The notes below the pieces were generated by a model that made no database searches, was not told the DNA's origin, and saw only the letters and a program-made list of their open reading frames with translations. A DNA stretch of 64,000 nucleotides from NCBI RefSeq assembly GCF_006442975.2, contig NZ_CP083955.1:186001-250000 (forward strand), in the 5' to 3' direction. Source of the DNA: Mesorhizobium sp. B2-1-1 (lineage in GTDB: Bacteria > Pseudomonadota > Alphaproteobacteria > Rhizobiales > Rhizobiaceae). Positions 45,184 through 54,930 of this stretch are shown piece after piece. Position numbers and translations under genes: made by a program. Every line of letters begins with the position of its first letter. The first letter of the stretch is position 1.

Positions 45184-45360
45184 GCCTGACGGGTTGCCGC
45201 TGACGGGACCGGTGGGGTGAACCAGTGGGTGGCCATCAAGGTGGCCATCAGCTGACGCTCCGATAGGAGAGCCTGCGTTTGAGTTCAGAGGCGTTCAGGA
45301 GCATCACGAGGTCCGTCGCGTAAGGTGACCTCAAGGCCGACCGCTGGGTGACCCTCGGGT

Positions 45361-45618
45361 TCAGCGGGTTTCCCGGTCTTTTGGTCGACCACCGTCCACC
45401 CCTTGGGGTCTCTTTTCCGTTCGTACCTTGGGGCCATGAGACCATTCGCTGTATTTCCGTCTCAGTTCTTCGAGCAGGGACCGATGCTCCTGGGGGAGAT
45501 CGTGGTCTATCCGCAGCCCCAGCAACTGGCGAAGGTGGCGGCGGAACGCCTCTGTCTTGATCCACCGGCGAACAAGGTGGGCTATGGCCTGCTGCCGGGC
45601 TTTGTCGAGTTCTGCCAT
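45361..45618 (-). CDS. Hypothetical charged protein (85 aa)
   Basis: Open frame with AELDKARQQAIAHLVRRWIK, LRQLLGLRIDHDLPQEHRSL and EELRRKYSEWS: amphipathic and protein-like, but no family recognised. An overlapping plus-strand frame at 45403-45720 is judged a shadow. It lies between two damaged genes, so it may itself be a remnant. Confidence 0.35.
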   Translation of the reverse strand: MAELDKARQQAIAHLVRRWIKTEAFRRHLRQLLGLRIDHDLPQEHRSLLEELRRKYSEWSHGPKVRTEKRPQGVDGGRPKDRETR

Positions 45619-45740
45619 GGTCGGTCTGCACGAGTAGTTCAGCACCGAACTCCGGGTGCCCTGGATGGTTCCCAAGGCCAGAAAGCGCCCGAGAGCCCTG
45701 AGCTTCGTCATTCAGGCTAAACTGACGCCGGCAGGGACAA

Positions 45741-46118
45741 CTACTTGCTGATGATCCAATCCACCAAGCCAACTTCGACCGGCACGCACCCGACGTATTC
45801 GAGTACCAGGCTCTTAGCCAGATCGCGCCATTGACACTCGGGCGCGTTCGTTCCCGAGACCAAATCTCGGAACACAGCGCGGAGAATATCGGCATCGAAC
45901 GCTGAGATGGTAAGGGGAGCCGGGTCTGCATCTTCCCAAGGTCGGACGGTGTCATCGTTCTGGGACTGGTGAAGCCGTCTCAGAAGGTCGTGTGATGCCG
46001 TGGTTACGCTTCGGGTATGATTAATATCGCGCCGAAATGCGGCTCTTTCAGCAAAGGAGCGATGCCGCAGCAGGAAGGTGGCTTCGATGGCCGCGCGCGA
46101 TGTCTGTATGCGCTGCAA
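45741..46118 (-). CDS. Hypothetical protein (125 aa)
   Basis: The C-terminal half (LTISAFDADILRAVFRDLV and LVLEYVGCVPVEVGLVDWI) looks like a real soluble fold; the N-terminus is uncertain. No family recognised. It flanks the nnrS pseudogene in the disturbed patch. Confidence 0.35.
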   Translation of the reverse strand: MQRIQTSRAAIEATFLLRHRSFAERAAFRRDINHTRSVTTASHDLLRRLHQSQNDDTVRPWEDADPAPLTISAFDADILRAVFRDLVSGTNAPECQWRDLAKSLVLEYVGCVPVEVGLVDWIISK

Positions 46119-46379
46119 GCATGGGGCTTCCTCCCCCTCGAAAGGATTTATTTACTCCCTGTTGAACGGACCCCACAAAGCAAATCAACACCCGAACCAA
46201 AGCGGCCGGGAATGTTTGAGCGCGAAGGATCAATCAAGCGTTGCCAAGCGTTCGCTTGCGATCAACCGCGTTCAAGACGGCCACCAAATCCTCGGCAAAT
46301 TTCGGGACGCTTATGTGGTTCCTTACTCATGGAGGTCGAAGAGGACGAGCTTTTCACCTATTGACGCAAGGTGAACCAC

Positions 46380-46915
46380 CCTCGTTCATCGGCGGAAGGA
46401 TCGTTCCGAGTTTCACGCGCAACTGGCTCGTCCGCCAAGACACGACCGGCTGCCGACACAATTTGCCCAACTCGACATCGTGGCAATAGTCATCTCGGCC
46501 GTCGCGCTGGGCACGTGGTCGACCGCTCATGACGACAGCGCCTCAGGACTGTTTATGGCCGTGGCCGCTATCCGCCAGGCGTGGCGACCGTGGGCTGCGC
46601 TGGTCCTCCATCTTGCATGGGCCTCGTGCCGGTTGAAGTTGCCTTCATTTCGGCGCCGATCTTCTTTCCTGCCATGGTGCCGACCGCTGCCGGGCTATGC
46701 GCGCTCGGAACGGGTGCGGTGGGCGCTTTGACACCTGCTCTGATGACCAGCGCTCGGGCACACTGGGCGAGAGTTCAAAGCTGGAAATGGCGCCTTTGTT
46801 CATCTTCGTAGCCGTCCTTCTTGCGGGATCACTGGGAATTCTGATCGCCTTCGTCCCCAACTGGAGCGGCGGGTGCTGGCCGGATGGCGGCTTTTGCCGG
46901 CTTTATCCTGATCTA
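46380..46915 (+). pseudogene. nnrS: Decayed third nnrS
   Basis: Fragments in several frames match the C-terminal half of NnrS: GGRIVPSFTRNWLVR (nearly identical to the first intact copy), then ALVLHLAWA, VPTAAGLCALGTGAVGALTP-ALMTSARAHW, and FVAVLLAGSLGILIAFVP. Frameshifts and deletions separate them, and the N-terminal half is missing. It is probably a relic of a duplicated NnrS gene next to nirV-nirK. Confidence 0.7.
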
Positions 46916-47003
46916 TCGAACAGCATAGATGAGGCCAAAGACACCGTGAGCCCGGAGCAGCAATCGACCGACGAAACCAGAACGCAGCACTTGCTCCTGA
47001 CTG

Positions 47004-47873
47004 TCAGGTAATGCCGAGATAGCTAAGGAAACGGTTGGCCCATCCACGATGCCCTCGCACCAGTCTGAATCCCAGATTGTCGGGGGGCAAGCCGACGGCG
47101 CAGCCTCCGCTTTTTCCGTCACTTACGAAATTCGACATATAGGCTCTGTGAAGGCCTTCAAGGACATGGACGCCACAATTGTCGACCGCGCTCACAACCC
47201 CGCTTCCGTCTTCGGCCAGCGTCGTGCGGACATAACAGGTCGAAGTCCACTCCCACACGTTGCCGGAAAAGTCGGCCAAGCCACGCGAATTCACACCAAA
47301 GGAACCCCGGCTCCTGGGCAACGGGTCCGGTTTGCGATTGAGGTCAAGCTCTGCCTGGTAGCTGGTGAGCCAACGCCTGGCAGGGTTGTTGGCATCGTTT
47401 TCGACACCTTCGAATTCGCCTGCAAACCGCTCAGCTGCCGCAAATGCCCATTCCTCGTCGGTGGGCAGCCGCCATTGGTCACCTGTTGCTTCTGAATACC
47501 ACCGGGCGTAGGCAACGGCGTCGAGATAGCTCACTGTCGTTGCGGGTGCGTCATGCGGGATTGAGCGGGTCTCCTCCGCCGGCCGACAGGCCCCAGCCGA
47601 CACGCAATCCGTATAGTCGGCTGCGCTGACCTGATAAGTCATGATCTCAAGCGGACCGTTGAGTTGCTGCTCGACCTTGGGATTGGTTTGCGGTCGTCCG
47701 TTCTTCAGGAACTCGCCGGGCATCGGATAGGTGATCGAACCGGGGAACAGGCTAACCGTTGTGGCAATGGCGTGGGGCTGTCGCTGGCCATCGGCGGCCT
47801 GTATCGAGAGTCCTACCGCTACCGCTGCGGCCACCACGGCCATTGGCACGAGCTTCAGGATGAAAGCCGACAT
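47004..47873 (-). CDS. nirV: NirV, formylglycine-generating-enzyme-like protein
   Basis: About 289 residues from the ATG that gives a signal/anchor helix (ILKLVPMAVVAAAVAVGLSI). The FGE-sulfatase (SUMF1) domain is clear: MTYQVSAADYTDCV, ATTVSYLDAVAYARWYSEAT, WRLPTDEEWAFAAA, GLADFSGNVWEWTSTCY and LPPDNLGFRLVRG. NirV accompanies nirK in many denitrifiers; its role is not settled. It is 53 bp after nirK on the same strand. Confidence 0.92.
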   Translation of the reverse strand: MSAFILKLVPMAVVAAAVAVGLSIQAADGQRQPHAIATTVSLFPGSITYPMPGEFLKNGRPQTNPKVEQQLNGPLEIMTYQVSAADYTDCVSAGACRPAEETRSIPHDAPATTVSYLDAVAYARWYSEATGDQWRLPTDEEWAFAAAERFAGEFEGVENDANNPARRWLTSYQAELDLNRKPDPLPRSRGSFGVNSRGLADFSGNVWEWTSTCYVRTTLAEDGSGVVSAVDNCGVHVLEGLHRAYMSNFVSDGKSGGCAVGLPPDNLGFRLVRGHRGWANRFLSYLGIT

Positions 47874-47926
47874 AGTTCTTGTCCAAGCCCGGACAGGATC
47901 ACTGTCCGGGCAAATGCGAGGGCCGT

Positions 47927-49033
47927 TCAGTTCATGGCGACGGGTTTGGGCGCTTCCACCTGCGTCATGAGGTCGTCGTTCCAATCGCCCTCGACCTTGA
48001 AGTGAGCGGTCGCTCCGAGCTCCACGGCCTCGATCAGATTGTGATTGACGTAGGCGTAGACGCCCGGCTGCAGGAAGGTGTAGAGCGCCGAGCCCGCGGA
48101 ACCACCACGAATGAACCAGGTTTCCAGATCCTTGGCCGGCGGGTTGGCGAATTTACCCTGTTCCCAGACGTAATCGCCATGGCCGCCGATCAGATGCGGC
48201 CGCGTATCGCGGTTGGCCTGTGAGTGGACGATCAGCACGGTTTCGCCGACCTTCGACTTCATGGCGTTGTCGCCGGTGAGCGATCCGACCTTGCCGTTGA
48301 ACACCACATGCGTGGGAATGAGCCCGCGCATCACCTTGACGGTGTCATCGTAGGCGTCGCCGGCGGATTCGTAGCTCTTGAAGTTGCCCTTCTCGTCGCG
48401 CGGGATATAGAAGTCACTCTCGCCCACGTAGAAGATCTTGTCGTACTTGACCGGTTCGCCCTTGTCGTTCCTCAAGCCGTCGCGCGGCAGCACCATGACC
48501 GCGCCGTTCATCCCAGACACGACATGCCAGGGGATCATCGCGCCGCCAGGGGCGCAGTGATAGATAAACGTTCCCGTCCGCGTCGCCTTGAAGCGCAGGG
48601 TCACCTGTTCGCCGGGGTTGATCAGCGTGAGCTCGCCGCCACCCAGAGCGCCGGTTGCGGCGTGGAAGTCGATGTTGTGGGCAAGCGAATTGGTTTCAGG
48701 ATTGATGAGCGTCAGCTCGAGGTAGTCGTCCTGGTGCACGACCATCAGCGGGCCGGGGATCGAGCCGTTGTAGGTCATCGCGTTGAGCTTTGTGCCGTCG
48801 GCATCAATGACGATCGGCTTTTCTTCGATTGTCATGGTGAACTCGACGATCTTCGGTCCGCCCTTGGCAATCTGGTCATGCGAATGCACAAAAGGCGGCG
48901 CAACGAGCATGATCTTTTCGCGGGGCAGCCCCCGCACCTCTGCCTTTGTAACCGTTGCCGACAATGCGGGCAGCGCCGCAACGGCGGCAGCGCCAAACGC
49001 TGCTCCGAAGAGGGCTTCGCGTCGCGTAATCAT
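47927..49033 (-). CDS. nirK: NirK, copper-containing nitrite reductase
   Basis: About 368 residues with a Tat-type signal ([13 protein letters not shown]). Type 1 and type 2 copper ligands are all visible: [11 protein letters not shown] (two His), [19 protein letters not shown] (His, Cys, His, Met) and [10 protein letters not shown] (His). It reduces nitrite to NO in the periplasm, with pseudoazurin as probable donor. The ATG at 49033 has AGGAG before it, better than the start eight codons upstream. A TTGCG box lies 66 bp upstream. Confidence 0.97.
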   Translation of the reverse strand: MITRREALFGAAFGAAAVAALPALSATVTKAEVRGLPREKIMLVAPPFVHSHDQIAKGGPKIVEFTMTIEEKPIVIDADGTKLNAMTYNGSIPGPLMVVHQDDYLELTLINPETNSLAHNIDFHAATGALGGGELTLINPGEQVTLRFKATRTGTFIYHCAPGGAMIPWHVVSGMNGAVMVLPRDGLRNDKGEPVKYDKIFYVGESDFYIPRDEKGNFKSYESAGDAYDDTVKVMRGLIPTHVVFNGKVGSLTGDNAMKSKVGETVLIVHSQANRDTRPHLIGGHGDYVWEQGKFANPPAKDLETWFIRGGSAGSALYTFLQPGVYAYVNHNLIEAVELGATAHFKVEGDWNDDLMTQVEAPKPVAMN

Positions 49034-49098
49034 GTCAATCTCCTGTCTCTCGACCATTGTGGATGAGGAGAAACTACCTGACCTGACCTAGCGTTTCT

Positions 49099-49112
49099 TT
49101 GCGTTGGCGCAA
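49099..49112 (-). promoter_or_regulatory. NnrR-type box before nirK
   Basis: TTGCG-TTGG-CGCAA, centred 72 bp before the nirK ATG; a class II start about 41 bp downstream would leave a 30-base leader. Confidence 0.7.
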
Positions 49113-49240
49113 ATTGGTGATGTTAATCGCGGAAACAACAGCTCGGAACGCAGCGATCTTATGTGTCACTATTTGAAGTGGAGAATTTTGGCGTCGCCGT
49201 TTTCTGCAAGGATGCGCCGTCACGGGCCACTTCTTGAATA

Positions 49241-49396
49241 TCAGCGGCCGCTTTTATCTTCCGTATCGATCAGAATCCGTTCGGCGGCTCCGTCGAGATC
49301 TTCGTACTGGCCAGTTTTCAAAGCCCACAGGAAGCCCCCCAGGCCAAGCGCTCCAAGAAACAGCGCGACAGGTATGAGGTAGGTCAGTGTGGTCAT
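49241..49396 (-). CDS. ccoS: CcoS/FixS, cbb3 oxidase maturation protein
   Basis: A 51-residue protein: a hydrophobic helix (TYLIPVALFLGALGLGGFLW) followed by the conserved KTGQYEDLDGAAERIL segment. It is needed for heme/copper insertion into CcoN. The start overlaps the ccoI stop by ATGA. Confidence 0.95.
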   Translation of the reverse strand: MTTLTYLIPVALFLGALGLGGFLWALKTGQYEDLDGAAERILIDTEDKSGR

Positions 49397-51693
49397 TACG
49401 GTCCGACCCGTTCGTTGGAGTTGGACAGCCTATCGTGGCGAATATCGCTGGCCGGTGAGATTGGTTTCGACGATCGCAGTCGCAGCGCATTGCCGATGAC
49501 AAGCAGCGATGAGGCGGACATGGCGATCGCCGCTATCAAGGGCGTAACGTGGCCAAGGATGGCGATCGGTACCGCGACCGCATTATAGACGATCGCGATG
49601 GCGATGTTTTGCCGGATCAGGCTTCCTGCCTTCCGCGAGATGTCCAGCGCGAGAGGCACGGCCAGAAGACTTTCGCGCAGGAAAACGAAATCCGCTGCAT
49701 TCCGGCCGATATCGGCGGCGCTGGCCGGTGCGATCGAGACATGGGCCGCGCTCAGCGCCGGCGTATCGTTGAGCCCGTCGCCAACCATCAGAACCTTGTG
49801 CCCATCTCTCGCCAGACTCTCGATGCGTTCGACCTTGCCGGACGGCAGCAGGCAGGGAACGAAGTTATCGACACCCAGCACGTCCGCAACCTCGGCGCAG
49901 GCTTTAGCGGTATCGCCCGACAGCATTTCCACCGATACCCCGGCATCGTCCAACCGTTGGACGGCCGCTCTGGCGTGGGCGCGCAGCGCATCCTCGAAAA
50001 CGAAGGATGCGGCAATCATGCCATTTTTCGTCAGCACCGTTCCGCCGTAGCCGTATTTGCCTTCGCCGCCAGTGCGAGCCTTCCAGCCGGCCCATCCGCG
50101 TCGACCCAAACGCCAGATGGTTCCGGCGTCGGTGGCTTCGATCCCGAAACCTGGTTGCTCGGTCACCGCATCGAATTTGTGCTGCCGGCTCGAAATGGCA
50201 AAGCCGGCTATGGCCTTTGAAAATGGATGACGGGAATGTGCGGCCAAGTCGGCTGCGATCGCCAGCATGCCTGGATCGATCGACGAAGCGTTGACCAGCC
50301 GGGGCCGGCCAAGGGTCAACGTGCCGGTCTTGTCGAACACCGTCGTGTCGATTGTCGCCAGGCGTTCCATGGCCGAACCATCCTTGACCATGATGCCGTT
50401 CTCGAACAGGCGTCGTGCTGCGACCACCTGAACGATCGGCACGGCGAGGCCGAGCGCGCATGGACATGTGATGATGAGAACCGCGATGGCGATCGTCACG
50501 GCCCGGTGCCAGTCGCCGGTCCCCGCCATCCAGCCCAGGAATGTCAAGAAGGCGGTGAGATGAACCACCGGGGCGTAGAGCGCCGAGACGCGATCGGCGA
50601 CGCGGCGATAGCGCGCGCGACCGCCCTCGGCGGCCTCCATCAGCCGGACCATTTCCGCCAGGAACGAATCCTTTGCGGCGGCTGTCGCCTGAATCATCAG
50701 CGGGCCGGTAAGATTGAGCACGCCGGCCTGTACTGCTTCGCCCGGCGCCACGTTTTTCGGCGTGCTTTCGCCCGAGGCCAGCGAGCAGTCGAAATCCGAC
50801 GTTCCCTGGATGATCTTGCCGTCGACGGGGATCCTCTCGCCGGCTGCGATCAACAATCGCATGCCTGGTTCGATCTCGCCGACCGGCAAATAGTCGCGCG
50901 CGCCGTCGCCGCGCAGCACCATGGCGCCACGCGCGGCCAGCTGAGACAGGCCTTTCACGGCAGTCCGGGCACGCTCCCGCATCACATGATCCAGCGTGCG
51001 TCCGATCAAAAGGAAGAACAGCAGCGATACCGACGCGTCGAAATAGGCGTGGTCGCCATGATTGACCGTCTCATAGAGGCTCATGGCGTAGGCGAGCGAA
51101 ACACCGACCGCGATGGGCACGTCCATGTTCATGCGACCATGGCGCAGAGCATTCCAGGCCGAACGGAAGAAGATGCCGCCGGCAAAGGCGAGGGCAGGAA
51201 TGGCGATCAACGCCGAGACCCAGTGAAACAGGTCGCGGGTAGCACCTTCGGCGCCGGACCAGACCGAAACCGAAAGCAGCATGATGTTGCCCGCCGCAAA
51301 GCCGGCAACAGCGACTGCGCGGATCAGTTCGGCAAGCGTCTTGTCCTTGTCGTCGATCTCGGGTGCGAACAGATGCGCCTCGTAGCCCAGCCTGCCAAGC
51401 GCGGCGACGAAGGGTGGCACCTCGTCTCCACGCCACCGGACCGCGACCCGTTTCGTCGACAGGTTGACGCGCGCGCTTTCGACGTGATCGAGCCTTCCAA
51501 GTGCCGCTTCGATCGTCTGGATGCAGGCGGCGCAATGAACCGTCGGCACTGAAAGGTCGGTCTGCCGAAGATCGTCGCCAAGCGATCGGCTCGCCAACCT
51601 GATCTCCTGGCTGGATGGCAGGACCGATGTGGCGCCGTTCAGATCTAGCGCCATTTCAGCGCCCGGTGCACAGCAGCTCACTGCAGCCTCCAT
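49396..51693 (-). CDS. ccoI: CcoI/FixI, copper-transporting P-type ATPase for cbb3 assembly
   Basis: A 765-residue P1B-ATPase: Cys-rich start SCCAPG, heavy-metal-associated domain with VHCAACIQTIEAAL, ion-site ITCPCALGLAVP, phosphorylation site FDKTGTLTLGR, and hinge GDGLNDTPALSAAHV. It exports Cu to the periplasm for CuB assembly of CcoN. The start overlaps the ccoH end by 38 bp, as is usual for fixGHIS. Confidence 0.95.
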   Translation of the reverse strand: MEAAVSCCAPGAEMALDLNGATSVLPSSQEIRLASRSLGDDLRQTDLSVPTVHCAACIQTIEAALGRLDHVESARVNLSTKRVAVRWRGDEVPPFVAALGRLGYEAHLFAPEIDDKDKTLAELIRAVAVAGFAAGNIMLLSVSVWSGAEGATRDLFHWVSALIAIPALAFAGGIFFRSAWNALRHGRMNMDVPIAVGVSLAYAMSLYETVNHGDHAYFDASVSLLFFLLIGRTLDHVMRERARTAVKGLSQLAARGAMVLRGDGARDYLPVGEIEPGMRLLIAAGERIPVDGKIIQGTSDFDCSLASGESTPKNVAPGEAVQAGVLNLTGPLMIQATAAAKDSFLAEMVRLMEAAEGGRARYRRVADRVSALYAPVVHLTAFLTFLGWMAGTGDWHRAVTIAIAVLIITCPCALGLAVPIVQVVAARRLFENGIMVKDGSAMERLATIDTTVFDKTGTLTLGRPRLVNASSIDPGMLAIAADLAAHSRHPFSKAIAGFAISSRQHKFDAVTEQPGFGIEATDAGTIWRLGRRGWAGWKARTGGEGKYGYGGTVLTKNGMIAASFVFEDALRAHARAAVQRLDDAGVSVEMLSGDTAKACAEVADVLGVDNFVPCLLPSGKVERIESLARDGHKVLMVGDGLNDTPALSAAHVSIAPASAADIGRNAADFVFLRESLLAVPLALDISRKAGSLIRQNIAIAIVYNAVAVPIAILGHVTPLIAAIAMSASSLLVIGNALRLRSSKPISPASDIRHDRLSNSNERVGP

Positions 51694-52174
51694 GAGAAAT
51701 CATGATCCTGCGGACGTCGCGATAGGGTCGTGCCTGGCCGGCATCGGCGTCGACTTCGACGATCCAGACACCGTCCTTCGGCATATGCTGCGCTGCGAAT
51801 TCCTGGCCGGAGGCAAGCGCGAGCGTGACGGACTCGTCCTCTTTCTCGTAGGCGGGATGACGAAACAGCACCTTGACGCCGTGCAGAGGAACCGGCTTGC
51901 CGGCTGCGTCGGAGAGGCCGTAGCGGACTTCGCCCCATGCGATGGTCAGCTTGCCGGTCCAACCGAGCGCTGCTTGGGCGCGGCCGGCCTCGGCCTCCTT
52001 GTTGAATTGCTGGCTGGCCACATAGGTGTTTTCGACGACGAGGCCGGTCCAACTCGTATTGGCGAGCGTGGCCATGGTCAGGTTGACCGCGATGACCACC
52101 CCGAAAAAGGTGAGAATGATGGCCAGCATGTGCCTGCCGGTGAATTCGCGAGGCTTTTGGGCATTGGCGGTCAT
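51656..52174 (-). CDS. ccoH: CcoH/FixH, cbb3 oxidase assembly protein
   Basis: A 172-residue single-pass protein: cytoplasmic EFTGRHMLAIILTFFGVVIAVNL helix, the conserved NLTMATLANTSWTGLVVENTYVASQ region, and a periplasmic beta domain (KVLFRHPAYEKEDESVTL; GVWIVEVDADAG). It overlaps ccoG by 4 bp. Confidence 0.93.
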   Translation of the reverse strand: MTANAQKPREFTGRHMLAIILTFFGVVIAVNLTMATLANTSWTGLVVENTYVASQQFNKEAEAGRAQAALGWTGKLTIAWGEVRYGLSDAAGKPVPLHGVKVLFRHPAYEKEDESVTLALASGQEFAAQHMPKDGVWIVEVDADAGQARPYRDVRRIMISHGGCSELLCTGR

Positions 52175-53730
52175 TTGGCGGCCTCTGGCGCGTTGAATGT
52201 GGCGGTGTACTCGTTCGACTCGAAGCTCGCCTTGTCCTCGACACGGAGCTTGAAGGTCTGGGCCGGGGCGTGGATCTGGTCCGCCGGCTGGCGAACGAAG
52301 ACCTTCAACGTTTTCAGGCGGTCGGGTTCGACCGGGACGGCGAAAGACCGGCCGGCCGGGATGTCGTCGCCGACGACGACCATGTCGGCACCCTCCAGGC
52401 CCTGCATGGTGACGGCGATGGTCCTTGGCTCAGGGATCATGTTGAGCAGCTTGACGGTATAGCCGTTGCGGATGGAACCATCGGATAGCGTGACGAATTG
52501 CGGATTGCGGTCATGCAGCACGTTCAGCTCAAGCCGATTGCGCGTCAGCAGCGAATAGAGCAGGCCCAGCCCGATCAGCGACCACAGGCCCATGTAGACG
52601 TAGGTGCGCGGCCGGAAGATCTTGCGAATGTGAAAATGCGCCACCTGATCGGAGAAGGTGCCGACGGCAGTCCTGACCAGCGACGGATTGATTGAACTGG
52701 AGCCGCCTGCGGTCGCCAGCATCATGTTGGCGTTGTAGTCGGAGAGCGTCGCGTAGGAGATCAGCCCGCGCTCCTTGCCGAGCTTGTCCATGACGCCGTC
52801 ACAGGCGTCGATACACAGCGCGCAGGTAATGCATTCGAGCTGCTGGCCGTCGCGAATGTCGATCCCCATTGGGCATACCGCAACGCAGGCATTGCAGTCG
52901 ACGCAGTCGCCGACGGACTGCCCTGCGGCTTGCACCTTCTTGGCGTGACGCGAGCGCGGTTCGCCGCGCCAGTCATTGTAGGTGACGGTGAGCGAATTCT
53001 CGTCGAGCATGGCTGCCTGGATGCGCGGCCATGGGCACATATAGGTGCAGACCTGTTCGCGCATCAGGCCGCCGAACGTGTAGGTGGTCGCCGTCAACAC
53101 GGCGATGGTGATGTAGGCGACAGGCGCGGCGGTACCGGTGAAAAGCTCGCCCACAAGTGTCGGTGCATCAGCGAAATAGAAAATCCAGGCGCCGCCGGTC
53201 GCCGCACCGATGACCAGCCAGACGGCGTGCTTCGATACGCGCAGCATCAGCTTGCGGGCGGTCCAGGGACCATCGTCAAGTTTCATGCGGGCGTTGCGGT
53301 CCCCCTCGATCGCACGTTCGATGACAAGGAACAGATCGACCCATACGGTCTGCGGACATGCATAGCCGCACCAGGCACGGCCGACAGTCGAGGTAATCAG
53401 GAAAAGTCCAACGCCGGCCATGACAAGAAGGCCGGCCACATAGTAGAATTCCTGGGGCCATATCTCGACAAAGAAAAAGTAAAAGCGCCGATTGGCGAGA
53501 TCGAGCAGCACGGCCTGGTCCGGGGCAAATGGACCGCGGTCCCAACGCAGCCACGGCGTCAGGTAGTAGATGCCAAGCGTGATCGCCATCACCAGCCATT
53601 TGAAGCGGCGAAAGTTGCCTGAGGCGCGCTTTGGGAAAATTTTCTTGCGCGCAGCGTAAAGGGGCTGACGGGTCTTGGCGGAATTGACCGCCTCGGCTTC
53701 CAGCCGTTCTATCTGCGTCTTGTCCAGCAC
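52171..53730 (-). CDS. ccoG: CcoG/FixG, ferredoxin-type copper-reducing assembly protein
   Basis: About 519 residues. Membrane helices with GRAWCGYACPQTVWVDLFLV, then two [4Fe-4S] motifs, CVDCNACVAVCPMGIDI and CITCALCIDACDG, and a C-terminal immunoglobulin-like domain. CcoG reduces Cu(II) for cbb3 assembly. The longest frame begins at 53778, but the FNR box centred at 53812 predicts a transcript start near 53771, so I take the GTG at 53730, preceded by GGAG. It heads ccoGHIS. Confidence 0.9.
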   Translation of the reverse strand: MLDKTQIERLEAEAVNSAKTRQPLYAARKKIFPKRASGNFRRFKWLVMAITLGIYYLTPWLRWDRGPFAPDQAVLLDLANRRFYFFFVEIWPQEFYYVAGLLVMAGVGLFLITSTVGRAWCGYACPQTVWVDLFLVIERAIEGDRNARMKLDDGPWTARKLMLRVSKHAVWLVIGAATGGAWIFYFADAPTLVGELFTGTAAPVAYITIAVLTATTYTFGGLMREQVCTYMCPWPRIQAAMLDENSLTVTYNDWRGEPRSRHAKKVQAAGQSVGDCVDCNACVAVCPMGIDIRDGQQLECITCALCIDACDGVMDKLGKERGLISYATLSDYNANMMLATAGGSSSINPSLVRTAVGTFSDQVAHFHIRKIFRPRTYVYMGLWSLIGLGLLYSLLTRNRLELNVLHDRNPQFVTLSDGSIRNGYTVKLLNMIPEPRTIAVTMQGLEGADMVVVGDDIPAGRSFAVPVEPDRLKTLKVFVRQPADQIHAPAQTFKLRVEDKASFESNEYTATFNAPEAAK

Positions 53731-53805
53731 GAGTATCTCCACTTGCGCGCAGACCGTGACTTTGAGTGCGCTGGACAACCTTGCCGCGGCATGGACAGAC
53801 CCGCG

Positions 53806-53819
53806 TTGATGCAGGTCAA
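53806..53819 (-). promoter_or_regulatory. FNR/FixK box TTGAT-GCAG-GTCAA before ccoG
   Basis: An FNR-type palindrome in the gap between ccoP and ccoG, at class II distance from a start inside the long ccoG frame. Confidence 0.7.
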
Positions 53820-53903
53820 TCGAGGAATGCCGAAAAAATTGAGGCCCGGACTGGCCGGGCCGCGTCGCTCAGGCGGCGAAGGGCAGGAAAGAGGGCCCCC
53901 GAC

Positions 53904-54767
53904 CTATTCCCCGCCGCCGAGCGAATGGATGTAGACCGCCAACTCCTTGACCTTGGTCTCGCCGAGACGCGCGCCCCACGCTGGCATCACGCCCTGCTTC
54001 GGTGCGCGAACCTGGTCGGCGATTGCCGTTTCGCCCGACCCGTAGAGCCAGATCGCGTCGGTCAGGTCGGGCGCGCCGAGCTCCCTGTTGCCTTTCGCAT
54101 TGTCGCCGTGACAAGCGACGCAGTTTTCGGCGAAGACCTTGGCGCCGAGTTGAATAAGAGTTGCATCGCGGACCTTGCCGGACAGGCTGGCGACGTAGGC
54201 GCTGACCTGGGAGATCTGGTCGGCGGTGATGATGTCGCCGAAGGCCGGCATTTCCGACAGGCGCGTGTCCGGATCTGAAGCGAAGCGGATGCCGTGCGTG
54301 ATCGTCTGCTGGATCTGCTCGGCCTTGCCGCCCCACAGCCAGTCGTCGTCGTTGAGGTTGGGAAAGCCCTTGGAACCCTGGGCGCCGGAGCCGTGGCACT
54401 GCGTGCAGTTAACCTTGAATGCGGCGCCGCCGGCCGCGACCGCGAATTCCCGCAAGACATCGTCCGCGGCGATTTCGGAGATGCTTTTCGACTCCACCGC
54501 CGCGACGTACTTGCCCTTCGCTGCTTCCGCCGCCGCCAGCTCGTTCTTGACGTCATTGCGGCTCGAATAGCCGAGAACACCCGTTGTCGCCGAGTGCAGC
54601 AGCGGCCATGCCGGATAGGCGATGGTGTAGCCGATCGCCCACACGATGGTGACGTAGAACGTTGTGACCCACCAGCGCGGAAGCGGGTTGTTCAGCTCCC
54701 TGATGCCGTCCCATTCGTGACCGGTGGTTGAGACGCCAGAGATTTCATCGATGTGCTCGTCGCTCAT
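53904..54767 (-). CDS. ccoP: CcoP/FixP, diheme cytochrome c subunit of cbb3 oxidase
   Basis: A 287-residue subunit: EIDEIS-like front HIDEISGVSTTGHEWDGI, ELNNPLPRWWVTTFYVTIVW leading into one helix, then two CxxCH sites, CTQCHGSGAQGS and CVACHGDNAKG. It passes electrons to CcoO/CcoN. It overlaps nothing but follows ccoQ by 2 bp. Confidence 0.96.
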   Translation of the reverse strand: MSDEHIDEISGVSTTGHEWDGIRELNNPLPRWWVTTFYVTIVWAIGYTIAYPAWPLLHSATTGVLGYSSRNDVKNELAAAEAAKGKYVAAVESKSISEIAADDVLREFAVAAGGAAFKVNCTQCHGSGAQGSKGFPNLNDDDWLWGGKAEQIQQTITHGIRFASDPDTRLSEMPAFGDIITADQISQVSAYVASLSGKVRDATLIQLGAKVFAENCVACHGDNAKGNRELGAPDLTDAIWLYGSGETAIADQVRAPKQGVMPAWGARLGETKVKELAVYIHSLGGGE

Positions 54768-54769
54768 GA

Positions 54770-54919
54770 TCACTCGTCCTCAAGGGGAATCCGGGCAGCT
54801 TCGTCGGCCAGCTTGCGGCTGCCAGGGCGCAGGGCAAAGACAATTGCTCCGACAAAGAAGAGTGCCATGGCGACCAGACCCCAGCTGTCAGCAAACTCCC
54901 GCATCAAATTGTAATCCAT
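54770..54919 (-). CDS. ccoQ: CcoQ/FixQ, small cbb3 subunit
   Basis: A 49-residue protein: NLMREFADSWGLVAMALFFV leads into one helix, then FALRPGSRKLADEAARIPL and an acidic end, the classic CcoQ pattern. Confidence 0.93.
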   Translation of the reverse strand: MDYNLMREFADSWGLVAMALFFVGAIVFALRPGSRKLADEAARIPLEDE

Positions 54920-54930
54920 GGATAAACTCC

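Noticed and set aside
45403..45720. Plus-strand 105-residue frame
   Set aside because: Overlaps the minus-strand hypothetical at 45361-45618, which has more protein-like composition; neither is firm.
50227..51552. Long plus-strand frame over ccoI
   Set aside because: Antisense shadow rich in Arg, His and Gln; ccoI is unambiguous on the other strand.
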